NCBI GenBank assembly: GCA_013398955.1
Contig: VWPU01014812.1
Location: forward strand, 1 to 64,000
DNA: 64,000 bases
Reading direction: 5' to 3'
Source: Callaeas wilsoni
Lineage: Eukaryota > Chordata > Aves > Passeriformes > Callaeidae
Shown: positions 56,001 to 63,856 of the stretch, one piece after another
Layout: the number at the start of each line of letters is the position of its first letter
Position numbering within the stretch: the first letter of the stretch is position 1
The notes under the pieces: generated by a model
What the model was told of the DNA's origin: nothing
What the model saw: only the letters and a program-made list of their open reading frames with translations
The model's database searches: none
Program-made: the position numbers and the translations under genes

Positions 56001-59000
56001 AGCTTTCTTGCTATAATAAAAACTCCACTTATGAACCAAATTTTCTGCTTTTTTGTGTCTGTCTGGGAAACCTTGAACAAAACAACACAGCTCAGCATGC
56101 AAAGATATCCTCAGAAGCCACATGGCTTTGGAAATCAAGTGAAGCACAGAAGGGAACCATGACAGCTCCACGCTATCAGTCAGCCAGAGCACAGCTAGAA
56201 CTAACAGGGGCACAGCAGCAGCTCTGAACTCTCATTCTGTACCTAAAACCTTCATCTAAACAGATCTGTACCAGGGCCAAAGCTCCCCTCAGCTGTTCCT
56301 CACCTGTGGATCCACACAACGTGCCCTAAGCTGGAATACTGAAATTCTAGTCACTACCATTTCTCTGGAAAACAAAAAGGGCACTATACTAAGAATCTTA
56401 TTGCGTTCTTTAAAAAAAAAAAAAAGGAAAATCCCTGAGAGTTAGAACTGCCACTAAAAGATCTGCACAGTTTAAAATACAAGAAGAAAAACATTGAAGA
56501 TGCCTTTTCAAACTAACTGTGGAGTGCAAGAAGGCAAATTTGCAAGCCTGTACATTGAAAATACAGGCAGCTTTTTCCCAAGATCTCTTGAAAACTAAGA
56601 GAATTTAGTTGGATTTGTTCCCATATTAAGTTATTCTAACACGTTTGAAGGAATGCTTGTGATTGAGGCACAGGACATGAAACAGAGGCAGACACAGTTC
56701 TATGTAATAGCTGAATCCTGATTCTTTTTTTAAAAGATCAAAGACATCAACAGCCTTTCTCTACATCTTTATCTGTATACTTGTCCCTGATGCTACCACC
56801 TGTTACAGAGTTTGCAGATAGAAGCCTGTCTTTTTGCTGATTTTCCTTTTCTTCCTTAGGTTACATAATGTAGTTCACTTTGGGAAGAGATCAGACAGAC
56901 CACCTAAAAAGATACTTAAAGGCACCAGCTCTCTACAGCACTGCAGACCTCCTCCAAGTCCTATTTCAAAATGTCCCACTACACACGCACAACATCATCC
57001 CCACAGTCCTGAACAAAGTCCCACAAAGAGCCAGAACACACATTCAACGGGAAAGAAATAAAACAGAAGTAACACGTAGCAAAAAAACAAGAGCACCTTG
57101 TTGTGCATTACTGGCGGTCTGAGCCAATACTTTGTTCTAAATGTGCTTTGTCTTTCTGTGCTGCTGGCAAAGGGGACAGGTTTCTCATGGGACAACACAC
57201 GTTCCACTCAAGCACAAGATAAAAGCAAGCACTGTGCAGAATAGTTATACCTTGCTAAAACTAAACTGAAAGAAATGGGTGACTAAAGGAGGTTTTACCT
57301 CCTCGTGTTCTGCCTCACGTTGAAAAGCATTCCATTGAAGTTTCAGTTATCGGAATTTTGAGAAATAATAGTATCCTTTAAATGTTTGAATAAACAATGA
57401 AGGTCTTTCATGATATACAAGACCATATTTAAAGTGGTAGCAATAACATTGACCATAAAGTTATGTTTGTAACTAAGCTGCTTATTTTGGAGGCATCAAC
57501 TGTATTAGTACTGCACACTCTCTGCAGGAGAGAAGGACTGAAAAGGACTGAAAACTGGGCAGAAGGGAAGCCCAAAACCAAATGGCTGAAGTAGATGTTG
57601 CTTTCCATCACAAGATTTGGGTCAGCTGTTATGGATTTCCCATTCTTACTTGTATATAGTCTAAAAAAATGCTCTTATAAGCTGAAGCTCAGAATTTCAC
57701 TCCCACAACCCATGGCAATTGGGAAGGACATTTCACAACTTTTGTTGTTTCACCTCAGTAAATGTTGCTAAATTAAATGTGACCAGTTAAGCAACAATTC
57801 AATTGTCTTTTCGATTACACTTCCAAACTTACAGCTCAAGTCTCATATCAAATTCACCTCTCTAAAAGAGTTTACAAAAGCCCTGAAGCTCTAACTGTTG
57901 TTTCCAGTATTTACCTCTCCTAACAACTCCATTTCTCAGAAAAACCACAGTATTTTTCTGAATACAGTCCATATTTGAAAGAAAAAGTTAAAGCTAACAC
58001 CAGGTTTACCACCAGCTGTCCTCCACAGATAGAGGACACTTTTCTAAATTAATTTGTAAGTATTTTTATGCGGAGTGATTAACAACAAGAAAGAAGAGAA
58101 ATGTGATGGGGATTAAGTGCTTTTATAGTCTCTGTGTATCTCCAAACTGCTGCAAAATGTTTGCTGCTGGACTGCTGAAGACATCTGGAAGTCAGCAAAT
58201 ATGCTTGTCTTCACAAGAAGTTTGGGAACCGCTATTTCCATTTGGTTATATACACATTTCCCTCTTCCAAACTACCTTCCAAAGGTAGAAGGGATAGGCT
58301 ATTTATTCTTCAAAGCATACCACAGACGTATTGCATACGTTGGTATTTTAAAACTGTCCTTCAGAGATGATTTGAAGATTGTTCGGTTTTTTTGATCATG
58401 GAAACAAAAACAAACCCAAAATGAGGATCTTGCTACAGCGCAGGAAAACAGGCAATTTAGTGGATGCAGCTGCTGGTTAACAAGCATGTGCAAAAGTGAC
58501 TGTTTTATTTGGATTTTGGAAAAACACCATACTATATGAGACTCTTACAGATATGTTTAGAGCTAAAGAAATCCTTCAGTATACTGGAAGTTGTGATGTC
58601 TGCACGAGCCAGTTGATACTTACAATTCCCTGAAATCAGTGTTTTTTCCTAAATGCAGTATTTTCCAACACTGTAGCCTATTATAACCCATTCCTGATGT
58701 AGTGTGATGCACAGAAACAGCACCAAAACTTGGACGCTTTGAGGGACACCGAAGAGGCACATGAATTTTAAAAAAAATTTAAAAATCAACTATGTTGTGT
58801 GATTTAAAATCCAGCCGCTGGATTGACTGATATCACACCCTATTGACTTCCAAGCCTGAACAGCACAGAGGGATCCATCACAAAAATCAAGACAATCAAT
58901 TGATTTGCGACTTCTCTGTCCAGTCTTCTTGCGTGAGATTTTTTAGATTATTCTGAAAGTCAAAGGCATAGTTGTCCCCCGCGGTTTGAGCAAAGGGGTT

Positions 59001-62000
59001 ACTAAAGAAAAGGTTTACATCCAGAGGCGCAGCTGTTTCGGAGTCCCAGGAGTCGGTGTCCGTGCTGCTGGAGTCTTCCGTGGTGGTGGGCGGATAGCTC
59101 AGCTGCTCCAGCTGGTCAATAATGTCCGTGAACTGGAAGGCTGAGCTGGACTCGGAGCGCACGGAGTAGGCAGGGAAGTTGAGCATGGAGCTGGCCTCGG
59201 AATGGTTGGCAGAGCCGTAGGTGTGCAGCGAGGAGGTCCCGTTCAGCGGCAGGTTGTTGAGGGAGCTGCTCTCAGAGCGGTTGTTGATCAGGGAGCTCGT
59301 TTCCGAGGGGCTCAGGAGGCTTTGCATCCTGCTCGCTTGGGCCTTCACCTCAAACAGCTCCGAGGTATCTGACGGCCTCTCGTTGCCATTGAAATCGCTC
59401 CCGTCTTCAAATTCAAACTCTTCTTCCATATTCATATCCACAGCCTCGGTGGAGTACCTGTCGGGGCTCGACTGAGCGGAGACTGTGTTTTGCTGGAGGG
59501 CATCTGCAGTTAAACCAGCCGACTCCGACAGACACTTAGAAAACTCAGAACCCTTTAATTCTAATCCACTGTACACATAGGAAAATGCCTCAGAGCCCCC
59601 AGCAAAAAAGGACATTTCTGCTGGGTCGTCATCAATAAACTCCTCCGACACCTGTAACTGGGAATTTGCCAGTGTGAAAAGAGGGGCACCTCGGCTGCCA
59701 CGCTGCTGCTCTTTTTCAGCAATGAACACACCTGTGGTAAAGTCATCCTCATCATTGTCATTTTTACAACCAGCAACCCTGCTCTCCTTACTGCTCCTCT
59801 CTACGTCTACATCTATACCGCAACCACTCTCAACAACAGGACAAGACGGGTTACAGTTTCCTGCAACACTACCAAACCCAACACCTTGGAGCATGGGAGA
59901 TCCAGGCTGCTGCATCAGCTTCCTCCCCGCTTCTTCCACTGGTGCTGCAGTGGTTTTGTCTGGAATCCTTGTGTACGGTGCTCGGGGGTCCAAGGAGGAA
60001 GGGCTGGCTTCAGCAAACATGGGCAGCATGGAAGCGGGACTGGCCAAGGAGTGAACCGAGTGGAAGGGGGCAGCTGTTGAGGCAGGAGACCCTGGAGTTC
60101 TCAAGCCCTCAGTGAATGGGACACTCTAAAAGGGAAAAAAAAAAAGCAGAAACGTAACAGATAAAAAGGTTTTCGTAATACATAAAAGCAAATGTAATAT
60201 CCAGTTACACCCAGATGCAGAAGGAATACACACTTCAGAGGAGCTCACTTTACAGCAAACACTGCACAGAACCAGAACCACAGATCCAGCAGCCCATGTA
60301 AAAATGCAAAGTTTTTTTCTTAATTTTGATAACTGGATGGAAAATAAAATGCATGTATTTTATAGCTGAACAAGCATCCACAAGGGAAAACAACAAAACG
60401 ACAGTGAAATTCTGTGATGCTTCCTTAACTTCTCCTATGTAACACAGGAGCATTCAGTGATATGATTGTTTCTCGCCGTGTCCTGCAGAAGGCATCTTAC
60501 CACAGCTTTAGATTGCCAGAGAGCAGTCAGGGTACCTGGAGATAAACTAATCCTCTGAAATAACAACTTACTAGAAAGCCCAACACTTCATTTTCGGTTC
60601 AGCGGAACCTCGAGAAAAACATTACTCATTTTCCACCCCATTGGCTACGACTATCAAATCACTAACACCCACAAAAAGAACCGTGCAGCCAGACAAAGAG
60701 CAAACAGTGGAAGCAGTTCTGGTGAGTTGACTCCTTCACTATCACCTTGGAAAGCTGTTTGTCAATGCCCCGACCACAACACCACGAGCGCTGCAGAACT
60801 GACCTGCTTTGGCACTTCTGTGTTCGAGGCGCGCGTGGATGCTCTGACCTTGCTGTGCCTCCTGTGGAACAGAGCAGCCTGTCAGCATCCAAGACGTGCC
60901 CCAGCCTCATTCCTTCCCCCCATCACTTACTGCCATGCCAGTAGCCAACAGAAACATCTCAAGCTCTATTTTAGCGTGTTTTGTTAATAACTAGTTCAAG
61001 TTTTAAAAGGTCAAAAGAGTTGTAATTTAAATGATGCAAGAGTAAGAAGCGTACAAAAATGGAATAAAGCAAGATCTGGATCGTTCACAGAATCAGAGAA
61101 TCATTAAGGTTGGAAAAGACCTCTAAGATCATCAAGTCTAACTGTTCCCCAACACTAACTCATGTCCCCAAGCACTTTATGTCCACGTTTTTTGAACACC
61201 TCCAAGGACAGTGACTCCAACACTTCCCTGGACAGCCTGTGCCAGTGCCTGACCACCCTCTCAGTGAAAAAATTTTTCCCAGTATCCAACCCAAACTTCC
61301 CATGGCACAACTTGAAGCCGTTTCCTCTTGTCCTGCCACTCGTTACCTGGGAGAACAGACTGACCCCCACCTGGCTGGTGAGGATCTCTTGGTACCACTG
61401 AAGGAGAACTCAAGAACAACTTGGAGCTGAATACTAACTGAATACTAAATAGCACATTTTAGTTTAACTCCATCCTTTGTCATTATTATAAACACCTACA
61501 AAAGAATGGCTTCAGAACCAGAATGAGCTAATCTGCAACAATTGGACAAATTTTTACAAATTCAGTCAACCATATAAAATTCTGTATATTAGAGTCCAAA
61601 AAGTAGTATCCTGCATTACACTTGTGGTTAGATTCTTCTATGTCAATAATTAAACAGAAAATCAAATTTTCACATAGAAAAGGAGCTCAGCTGGAGTCTG
61701 AGACATTAAAAATATTTATTAACAGTAGATTAATGCAAACTTCTTAAAATTCCTATTAAGTCCCAACAATCTTTTGGATTAGGAGTGGGAGTTTCCCACA
61801 TGTAGTTTGGATTAGGATTTGGAGCAGGAGGAGCTGCCCACATGTAGACTGGATGGCTTTCGAGTCAAGTAAGGAAAACACAATTTTATAATGACAACAC
61901 ATATTCTTAATTTATATATTTATATGTTTAGAACACAATTGAGTATTTAAGGTCCCAGTTTCAAACCTGCAGATCCCAAATTCCATCACGTGCTCTGCCA

Positions 62001-63856
62001 CTGGCTGGTTGCACAGCTACGGTGGCACACAGACAGGTCCTCACTAACATTATGGAACCTTCAGTACGTGCTGAGCTTTCACACAGCTAAGCCACACATT
62101 GTCCACAGACATCAAAATGTGGTACCAAAACTTTCCTAAGCTTCTTATATCACCACAAAATAATAATTTTTTTACATTTTAGTTTATGTACTTTAAATTT
62201 GAGGGAAATCTCAGTAACTGAGAATGAGCTTGCCTCCAAGCAGCATTAAAACACTGAAATTTAGGCAATAAGGGCACTGTGAAAGTCTCAGCTATGTTTT
62301 GCCTTACAATGCTATTTCATCTTACCTTTCATATGGGGTTCTCTTCATCCCACTGTCCTTAATATAATCCACTAGCTGCTTCTGTGTTCGTCCACTGTGA
62401 ACCCACAGAAGTACAAAGGTTATCAAACACAGGGGATGAGCATCAGAGATGGAATGACTTTAGAATACTTCTTCCTTTTGATCTCATTTTCTAAGACATA
62501 ATGAGTCTGTCGTGTTTCTCCCTACCTGTATCTGAACGACGACCCTCTGGTGAAGAACACTGCTTTAGCTTTTGGCTTTGGCTGATCGAAGAGCCTAAAG
62601 AATGTGTGATACTCAACACAGATTTTCCAGAAGTTTTTACACTCATCCCTACTTCCCAAAAGAAACTCCAATGTATCTTGATACGGGCCCTGGGAAAAAA
62701 ACATACAAGTTCAGTAGCACCTAAAATGACAGTATGTGGGTGCCAACCAAAAAGCTGAACTCCAGTGAGATGCAGGATTTTGCTAAGTCACTTCTCATAT
62801 GCCTTAAAACAATGGGAGTGATTCCGAATGCAGTTAAAATTTATTTAATAGCTTTCAAAAATGCTTGCTTACCTTGAAACTGTAAAAGTGTTTACAAAGC
62901 CCTTGACTTTAGAAACATGCTCAACATAACCCATCTTTAGAAACTTCAAAGGAATTTAAAAACTTAGGTGAAATAATAGCTATTTTAAAATGCTATTCCT
63001 TTTTTAGGAGTTCTGATGCTTGACTGTCTGAAATTTAGACAAAACTGGAAAATACTGCATATGACAGAGTTATCACATGAAATTTCTGAGGGTCTCTTTG
63101 TGAGACACATTGCTACACAAGCAGACAGTGTGTCCTGTTTCAGGTGTCCTTGATACATGAAATTATATTATGCCCAAAGTTGGTTTTTTCCTCTATTTTA
63201 ATATAAATTAAACACTGAATGCAATCTAGTCATCCAGTGTGGAAGCAACAACAACTTTGATGACATCTGCAATCAAAAATATCTAGTGTTAATCAGCTAA
63301 GCATGAAAAATAACACTTGTGCTATACAGATATATAGAAAAGATGAAGCAAGAGTAATCACACCATCCTTCAAATTAAGCTACAACGATATAATTTCAGC
63401 CAACTATTCCTACCTGGGGTGTATCAGGTAATTCTCATTCGAATCAAGAAACTGGAAGTAACTTTTTCAAAGTGGAAGTACTGAGACAGGGTGCACCAAA
63501 TGCTTGGGTCTAGTAATTTTTTTCTGTCTTACATTTATACATGTGTAAGCTTGTGTCAAGGATAAGCTGAGACTGAAACACAAAACCTACACATCCTAAG
63601 TCATGGGGTGAGAAAGGAAAGATTTACACTCGAATGATGAAGCCAAGCCTGCCCCACTGAGGCTGTTTTATAAAATCACAAACTCCAGAAACGTTCACAA
63701 TAAAATGAAGCACAGGTGTTTTTTTCAACACTGACCAGTCTATATTACAGTAAAACTTACACAGACCTCTGGGTGGAGCTTAATAAGGAATCTTTTCCTC
63801 TTGAAGCTCAGTTTACGGACCTTGGACCAGTTGAAGGTATTGATTTTCGTGTTACC
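25940..63856 (-). CDS. FARP2: FARP2, FERM/RhoGEF/PH protein 2, 3' 19 exons (N-terminus outside window)
   Basis: Joined minus-strand exons 63856-63761, 62689-62526, 62394-62326, 60861-60804, 60125-59885, 48950-48772, 43800-43711, 42512-42379, 41536-41455, 39608-39371, 36185-36055, 35267-35199, 34817-34728, 34059-33977, 31863-31745, 30979-30816, 28164-28057, 27283-27132 and 26027-25940 give 2355 nt in one frame: 784 residues plus TGA. Order: end of the FERM PH-like lobe (1-70), FERM-adjacent region (71-125), Ser/Pro linker (130-270), DH (about 273-460), PH1 (about 490-600), PH2 (about 670-765). FARP2 is preferred over FARP1 because of the STK25 neighbour and matches such as HGYLL-type PH2 start [11 protein letters not shown] and [15 protein letters not shown]. 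Family role: membrane-associated Rac/Cdc42 exchange factor downstream of plexin and integrin signals. No disabling change was seen. Confidence 0.94.
27132..27283 (-). CDS. FARP2: FARP2 exon, PH2 beta strands
   Basis: 152 nt, window residues 706-755: [20 protein letters not shown], then [20 protein letters not shown] and KYTFE. Acceptor cttgcag, donor GTAATT. Confidence 0.96.
28057..28164 (-). CDS. FARP2: FARP2 exon, start of PH2
   Basis: 36 codons, window residues 670-705: [36 protein letters not shown]. Phase 0 at both ends. Acceptor ctgtgccag, donor GTGGGC. Confidence 0.97.
28736..28848 (-). CDS. FARP2: Alternative FARP2 inter-PH linker exon (duplicated copy)
   Basis: Between the exons at 30816 and 28164 the minus strand has a long pyrimidine tract, ctccag acceptor, 113 nt with an open frame, and donor CAG|GTAAAG. 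The product [20 protein letters not shown] continues [17 protein letters not shown]. It resembles the end of the constitutive exon ([20 protein letters not shown]), so it looks like a duplicated linker exon. Starting at 28848 it needs one preceding base, which the exon ending at 31745 supplies, and it ends in phase 0; it can therefore replace the 30816-30979 exon. Starting two bases later at a second AG (28846) it would be a 111 nt in-frame cassette after that exon. Confidence 0.75.
29434..29507 (+). repeat. Tandem duplication, 2 copies of 37 bp
   Basis: Two identical units beginning aagcatgccagcctccagg at 29434 and 29471, in a FARP2 intron. Confidence 0.95.
29664..29806 (-). mobile_element. 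CR1 LINE 3' fragment
   Basis: The plus strand reads 'catagaatcccaaaaaggtt', 'tgggttggaagggaccttaa' and 'ctgccatgggcagggacacc', the complement of the CR1 3' end, in a FARP2 intron and in the same orientation as FARP2. Confidence 0.85.
30003..30515 (-). mobile_element. CR1 LINE fragment with RT C-terminal remnant
   Basis: Plus strand 'cacagaaccattaaggttgg' opens the element. The minus-strand translation includes [23 protein letters not shown] CR1 residues. It lies just 3' of the FARP2 exon 30816-30979 and reads on in the same long open frame, which explains that frame's length. Confidence 0.85.
30816..30979 (-). CDS. FARP2: FARP2 exon, linker between PH1 and PH2
   Basis: 164 nt, window residues 615-669. 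It encodes [20 protein letters not shown], then [20 protein letters not shown] and HSVAVE. The acidic EQESEDD and [11 protein letters not shown] motifs are conserved in FARP proteins. Acceptor tcctcccccag, donor GTACCG. Confidence 0.95.
31168..31285 (-). mobile_element. CR1 LINE 3' fragment(s), very short
   Basis: Plus strand 'ggttggtttgagttggaagg' with 'ctgccacgggcagggacacc'. A second 3'-end start, 'aaaatcacagaatggtttga', follows directly at about 31265, suggesting two abutting truncated copies. Confidence 0.75.
31745..31863 (-). CDS. FARP2: FARP2 exon, end of PH1
   Basis: 119 nt, window residues 575-614 plus one base: [20 protein letters not shown] (the PH1 C-terminal helix with its Trp), then [19 protein letters not shown]. 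Acceptor ccctttcag, donor GTAAGT. Confidence 0.95.
33208..33800 (-). mobile_element. CR1 LINE fragment with RT C-terminal remnant
   Basis: Plus strand 'cacagaatcacaggaggttt', 'gggtgggaagggaccttaaa', continuing ~600 bp to 'ggtggggtctcacctgagcg'. The minus translation has [20 protein letters not shown] and [12 protein letters not shown] pieces of CR1 RT, with frameshifts. Confidence 0.9.
33977..34059 (-). CDS. FARP2: FARP2 exon, PH1 strand segment
   Basis: 83 nt, window residues 548-574 plus two bases: [27 protein letters not shown]. Acceptor cctgcag, donor GTAACC. Confidence 0.95.
34728..34817 (-). CDS. FARP2: FARP2 exon, PH1 middle
   Basis: 30 codons, window residues 518-547: [30 protein letters not shown]. 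Phase 0. Acceptor cctttccag, donor GTAAGT. Confidence 0.96.
35199..35267 (-). CDS. FARP2: FARP2 exon, PH1 start
   Basis: 23 codons, window residues 495-517: [23 protein letters not shown]. Phase 0. Acceptor caactgcag, donor GTGGGT. Confidence 0.96.
36055..36185 (-). CDS. FARP2: FARP2 exon, DH end and DH-PH1 linker
   Basis: 131 nt, window residues 451-494: [43 protein letters not shown]. It forms the last DH helix leading to PH1. Donor GTAGGT. Confidence 0.95.
36288..36362 (-). mobile_element. CR1 LINE 3' tip
   Basis: Plus strand 'ttttagaacagaatagttcg', 'gttggaagggacctacaaga' and 'tcactcagtccaactgcc' match the complement of the last ~70 bp of a CR1 element. Confidence 0.75.
37058..37091 (+). 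repeat. Short duplication flanking an undetermined base (N at 37074)
   Basis: gatgctgagaataggg occurs on both sides of 'na'. A single N between two identical 16-mers suggests an assembly join or unresolved tandem copy rather than biology. Confidence 0.85.
37434..37600 (+). repeat. Degenerate (CTACTTCTC)-type pyrimidine tract
   Basis: About 165 bp made almost only of C and T with scattered A: repeated ctactactt, ctcctacta and ttctcc blocks. It is polypurine on the FARP2 sense strand, prone to triplex DNA. It lies inside the LTR-like block. Confidence 0.85.
37730..38110. promoter_or_regulatory. Intronic CpG-rich segment
   Basis: About 380 bp with a G+C and CpG content far above the flanking introns (e.g. 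gacggcgcggcggccggcac). It lies between the FARP2 DH exons ending at 39371 and starting at 36185. It could be a CpG-island alternative promoter, or the GC-rich leader of the LTR-type block next to it. Open frames across it are low complexity. Confidence 0.4.
38110..39136 (+). mobile_element. LTR-type repeat of passerine ERV appearance, ends unresolved
   Basis: The segment from about 38500 (agagatagagaaaaaagact) through 'atatagttctcattatcctc'-like text at 38920 and AATAAA at 38954-38959, to 'tggcgagcgtccaa' near 39135, resembles a common songbird LTR family I remember only loosely. It ends against a CR1 fragment. No retroviral protein frame is visible. Exact family and 5' limit are not established. 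Confidence 0.45.
39137..39290 (+). mobile_element. CR1 LINE 3' fragment
   Basis: Plus strand 'ttccaggccaggttggacgc', 'tatccctgtccatggcagag', then 'gtccctttcaacccaaacca' and 'gattctctgattctataatt', the standard CR1 3' end. It starts abruptly at the edge of the LTR-type repeat. Confidence 0.85.
39371..39608 (-). CDS. FARP2: FARP2 exon, DH core (CR3)
   Basis: 238 nt, window residues 372-450 plus one base: [67 protein letters not shown] is the conserved DH CR3 helix contacting the GTPase. It ends ADCR before donor GTGAGT. Confidence 0.97.
40161..40205 (+). mobile_element. CR1 LINE, left part of a copy split by a solo LTR
   Basis: 'gatgggatattggaaagaaa' followed by 'ttcttccctgtgagggtgg' is the CR1 sequence that resumes at 41175. 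The LTR lies between. Confidence 0.85.
40206..41174 (+). mobile_element. Solo LTR of an endogenous retrovirus, 969 bp, inserted in CR1
   Basis: It begins TGTCAGATAC and ends CCCTAACA (TG...CA ends; TGT/ACA inverted). It is flanked by perfect 5 bp direct repeats GGTGG at 40201-40205 and 41175-41179. Removing it with one GGTGG restores an uninterrupted CR1. AATAAA lies at 41066-41071, after a (TC)n tract. No internal retroviral genes remain, so it is a recombined solo LTR. A 5 bp duplication is typical of the ERVL class, but the family was not tested. Confidence 0.88.
41175..41364 (+). mobile_element. CR1 LINE, right part of the split copy
   Basis: 'tgaagccctggcacaggttg', 'cccagcgacgttgtggctgc', down to 'ccaacccaaaccctcctggg' and 'attctgtgatt', the CR1 3' terminus. 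Confidence 0.9.
41455..41536 (-). CDS. FARP2: FARP2 exon, DH segment
   Basis: 82 nt, window residues 344-371: (W)[27 protein letters not shown]. Acceptor gtgttccag, donor GTACAT. Confidence 0.94.
42095..42167 (+). mobile_element. Possible CR1 LINE 3' remnant
   Basis: 'gatgacctgaaaggtgtttt' followed by 'ccaattctgtgattacaaa' looks like a worn CR1 3' end. Upstream similarity is weak. Confidence 0.45.
42379..42512 (-). CDS. FARP2: FARP2 exon, DH segment
   Basis: 134 nt, window residues 300-343 plus two bases: [44 protein letters not shown]. Acceptor ttctggcag, donor GTAAGT. Confidence 0.97.
43711..43800 (-). CDS. FARP2: FARP2 exon, start of DH domain (CR1 helix)
   Basis: 30 codons, window residues 270-299: [30 protein letters not shown]. 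The E-x-x-Y-x-x-x-L pattern is the DH conserved region 1 that contacts switch I of the Rho GTPase. Phase 0. Acceptor cctttcag, donor GTAAGT. Confidence 0.97.
44018..44160 (-). mobile_element. CR1 LINE 3' fragment
   Basis: Plus strand 'atcatagaagcacagatggt', 'taggttagaagggaccttaa' and 'ctgccatgggcagggacacc' match the complement of the CR1 3' end. Confidence 0.85.
45102..45443 (+). mobile_element. Solo LTR, 342 bp, with matching flanking repeats
   Basis: Ends are TGTGG...CCACA, a perfect 5 bp terminal inverted repeat. ggctatt occurs directly before (45095-45101) and directly after (45444-45450). Inside are a CCAATCA box, a TATATAAA-like box (gaatatataaatgg) and AATAAA (aataaataattcattcctcg) in the order expected for U3-R-U5. 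There is no internal viral coding sequence. Confidence 0.75.
48375..48472 (-). mobile_element. CR1 LINE fragment
   Basis: Plus strand 'ctctagggaacctgttccag' then 'ttccctaatatccaacctga' match the complement of CR1 about 100-200 bp from its 3' end. Confidence 0.7.
48772..48950 (-). CDS. FARP2: FARP2 exon, Ser/Pro linker before DH
   Basis: 179 nt, window residues 210-269. It starts with two bases completing Gly, then [73 protein letters not shown] is shared with mammalian FARP2. Acceptor cccacccag, donor GTAAGA. Confidence 0.95.
50749..51015 (-). mobile_element. CR1 LINE 3' fragment
   Basis: Plus strand 'cacagaatcatagaagggtt', 'tgggtgggaagggaccttaa', 'gccattccctcttgtcctgt'. It is 5'-truncated at about 51015. 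Confidence 0.9.
53852..53877. other. Perfect inverted repeat (11 bp arms, 4 nt loop)
   Basis: TGTATATGTAC - agcc - GTACATATACA forms an uninterrupted AT-rich hairpin in a FARP2 intron. No function known to me. Confidence 0.85.
54806..55085. repeat. Minisatellite, 5 copies of a 56 bp unit
   Basis: Units start (gctaaaacagaacagagaga) at 54806, 54862, 54918, 54974 and 55030. They appear identical apart from the final few bases. The unit is not a multiple of 3, so the open frames through it on both strands are by-products. Confidence 0.97.
58504..58509 (-). promoter_or_regulatory. FARP2: AATAAA poly(A) signal for the short FARP2 transcript
   Basis: TTTATT on the plus strand. It is the first canonical minus-strand AATAAA after the stop at 58896, ~390 bp beyond it, followed by T/G-containing sequence (tgcttgtt). 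Confidence 0.6.
58896..60125 (-). CDS. FARP2: FARP2 composite terminal exon: short FERM-only isoform tail
   Basis: From acceptor ttttag at 60126 the frame is open for 409 residues to TGA at 58896-58898. Only the first 241 nt (60125-59885) are used in the DH-PH form. The remaining 329 codons are acidic and serine-rich: examples are [40 protein letters not shown], and a near-terminal FFSNPFAQ with an NPF (EH-domain ligand) tripeptide. If retained with the poly(A) signal at 58504, this gives a protein with FERM and FERM-adjacent domains but no DH or PH. That such a frame survives where an intron is expected argues for real coding. I do not recognise the tail from memory. Confidence 0.75.
   Translation of the reverse strand, partial: SVPFTEGLRTPGSPASTAAPFHSVHSLASPASMLPMFAEASPSSLDPRAPYTRIPDKTTAAPVEEAGRKLMQQPGSPMLQGVGFGSVAGNCNPSCPVVESGCGIDVDVERSSKESRVAGCKNDNDEDDFTTGVFIAEKEQQRGSRGAPLFTLANSQLQVSEEFIDDDPAEMSFFAGGSEAFSYVYSGLELKGSEFSKCLSESAGLTADALQQNTVSAQSSPDRYSTEAVDMNMEEEFEFEDGSDFNGNERPSDTSELFEVKAQASRMQSLLSPSETSSLINNRSESSSLNNLPLNGTSSLHTYGSANHSEASSMLNFPAYSVRSESSSAFQFTDIIDQLEQLSYPPTTTEDSSSTDTDSWDSETAAPLDVNLFFSNPFAQTAGDNYAFDFQNNLKNLTQEDWTEKSQIN
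59885..60125 (-). CDS. FARP2: FARP2 exon, linker after the FERM region (full-length form)
   Basis: 241 nt, window residues 130-209 plus one base: [20 protein letters not shown] and on to QQPGSPMLQ. The donor is inferred at CCAAG|GTGTTG because it leaves one base that joins the exon at 48950 as Gly and matches the human order (...ALQ then the SPLSLSPAFQ region). It is a weak-looking donor. Confidence 0.75.
60804..60861 (-). CDS. FARP2: FARP2 exon, FERM-adjacent region end
   Basis: 58 nt, window residues 110-129: [24 protein letters not shown] and RAST fit basophilic kinase sites. Acceptor gttccacag, donor GTCAGT. Confidence 0.88.
61086..61385 (-). mobile_element. CR1 LINE 3' fragment
   Basis: Plus strand 'cacagaatcagagaatcatt', 'aaggttggaaaagacctcta', down to 'gacccccacctggctggtg'. 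The minus-strand peptide includes [20 protein letters not shown], typical CR1 RT C-terminus. Confidence 0.9.
62326..62394 (-). CDS. FARP2: FARP2 exon, FERM-adjacent region
   Basis: 69 nt, window residues 87-109: [23 protein letters not shown]. It matches the conserved FA segment [11 protein letters not shown]. Acceptor ttcacag, donor GTAAG. Confidence 0.96.
62526..62689 (-). CDS. FARP2: FARP2 exon, FERM PH-like lobe end and FA start
   Basis: 164 nt, window residues 33-86: [67 protein letters not shown] is the C-terminal helix of the FERM F3 lobe. Acceptor ttttcccag, donor GTAGGG. Confidence 0.97.
63761..63856 (-). CDS. FARP2: FARP2 exon, FERM PH-like lobe
   Basis: 32 codons, window residues 1-32: [50 protein letters not shown] is characteristic of the FERM F3 lobe. 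Acceptor tttaattcag, donor GTAAGT. It is the most N-terminal exon in the window; earlier ones are past 64000. Confidence 0.97.

Larger units (their letters stand above)
48951..59884 (-). other. Largest FARP2 intron in the full-length transcript
   Basis: About 10.9 kb. It holds the alternative terminal exon part (58896-59884), a CR1 copy (50749-51015), the 56 bp minisatellite (54806-55085), a short perfect hairpin (53852-53877) and otherwise AT-rich unique sequence. The 233-codon frame at 54947-55648 runs through the minisatellite and is not a supported gene. Confidence 0.7.

Noticed and set aside
61777..61850. Near-duplicate 'ggattagga...cccacatgtag' as a repeat element
   Set aside because: Only two diverged partial copies; too weak to call.
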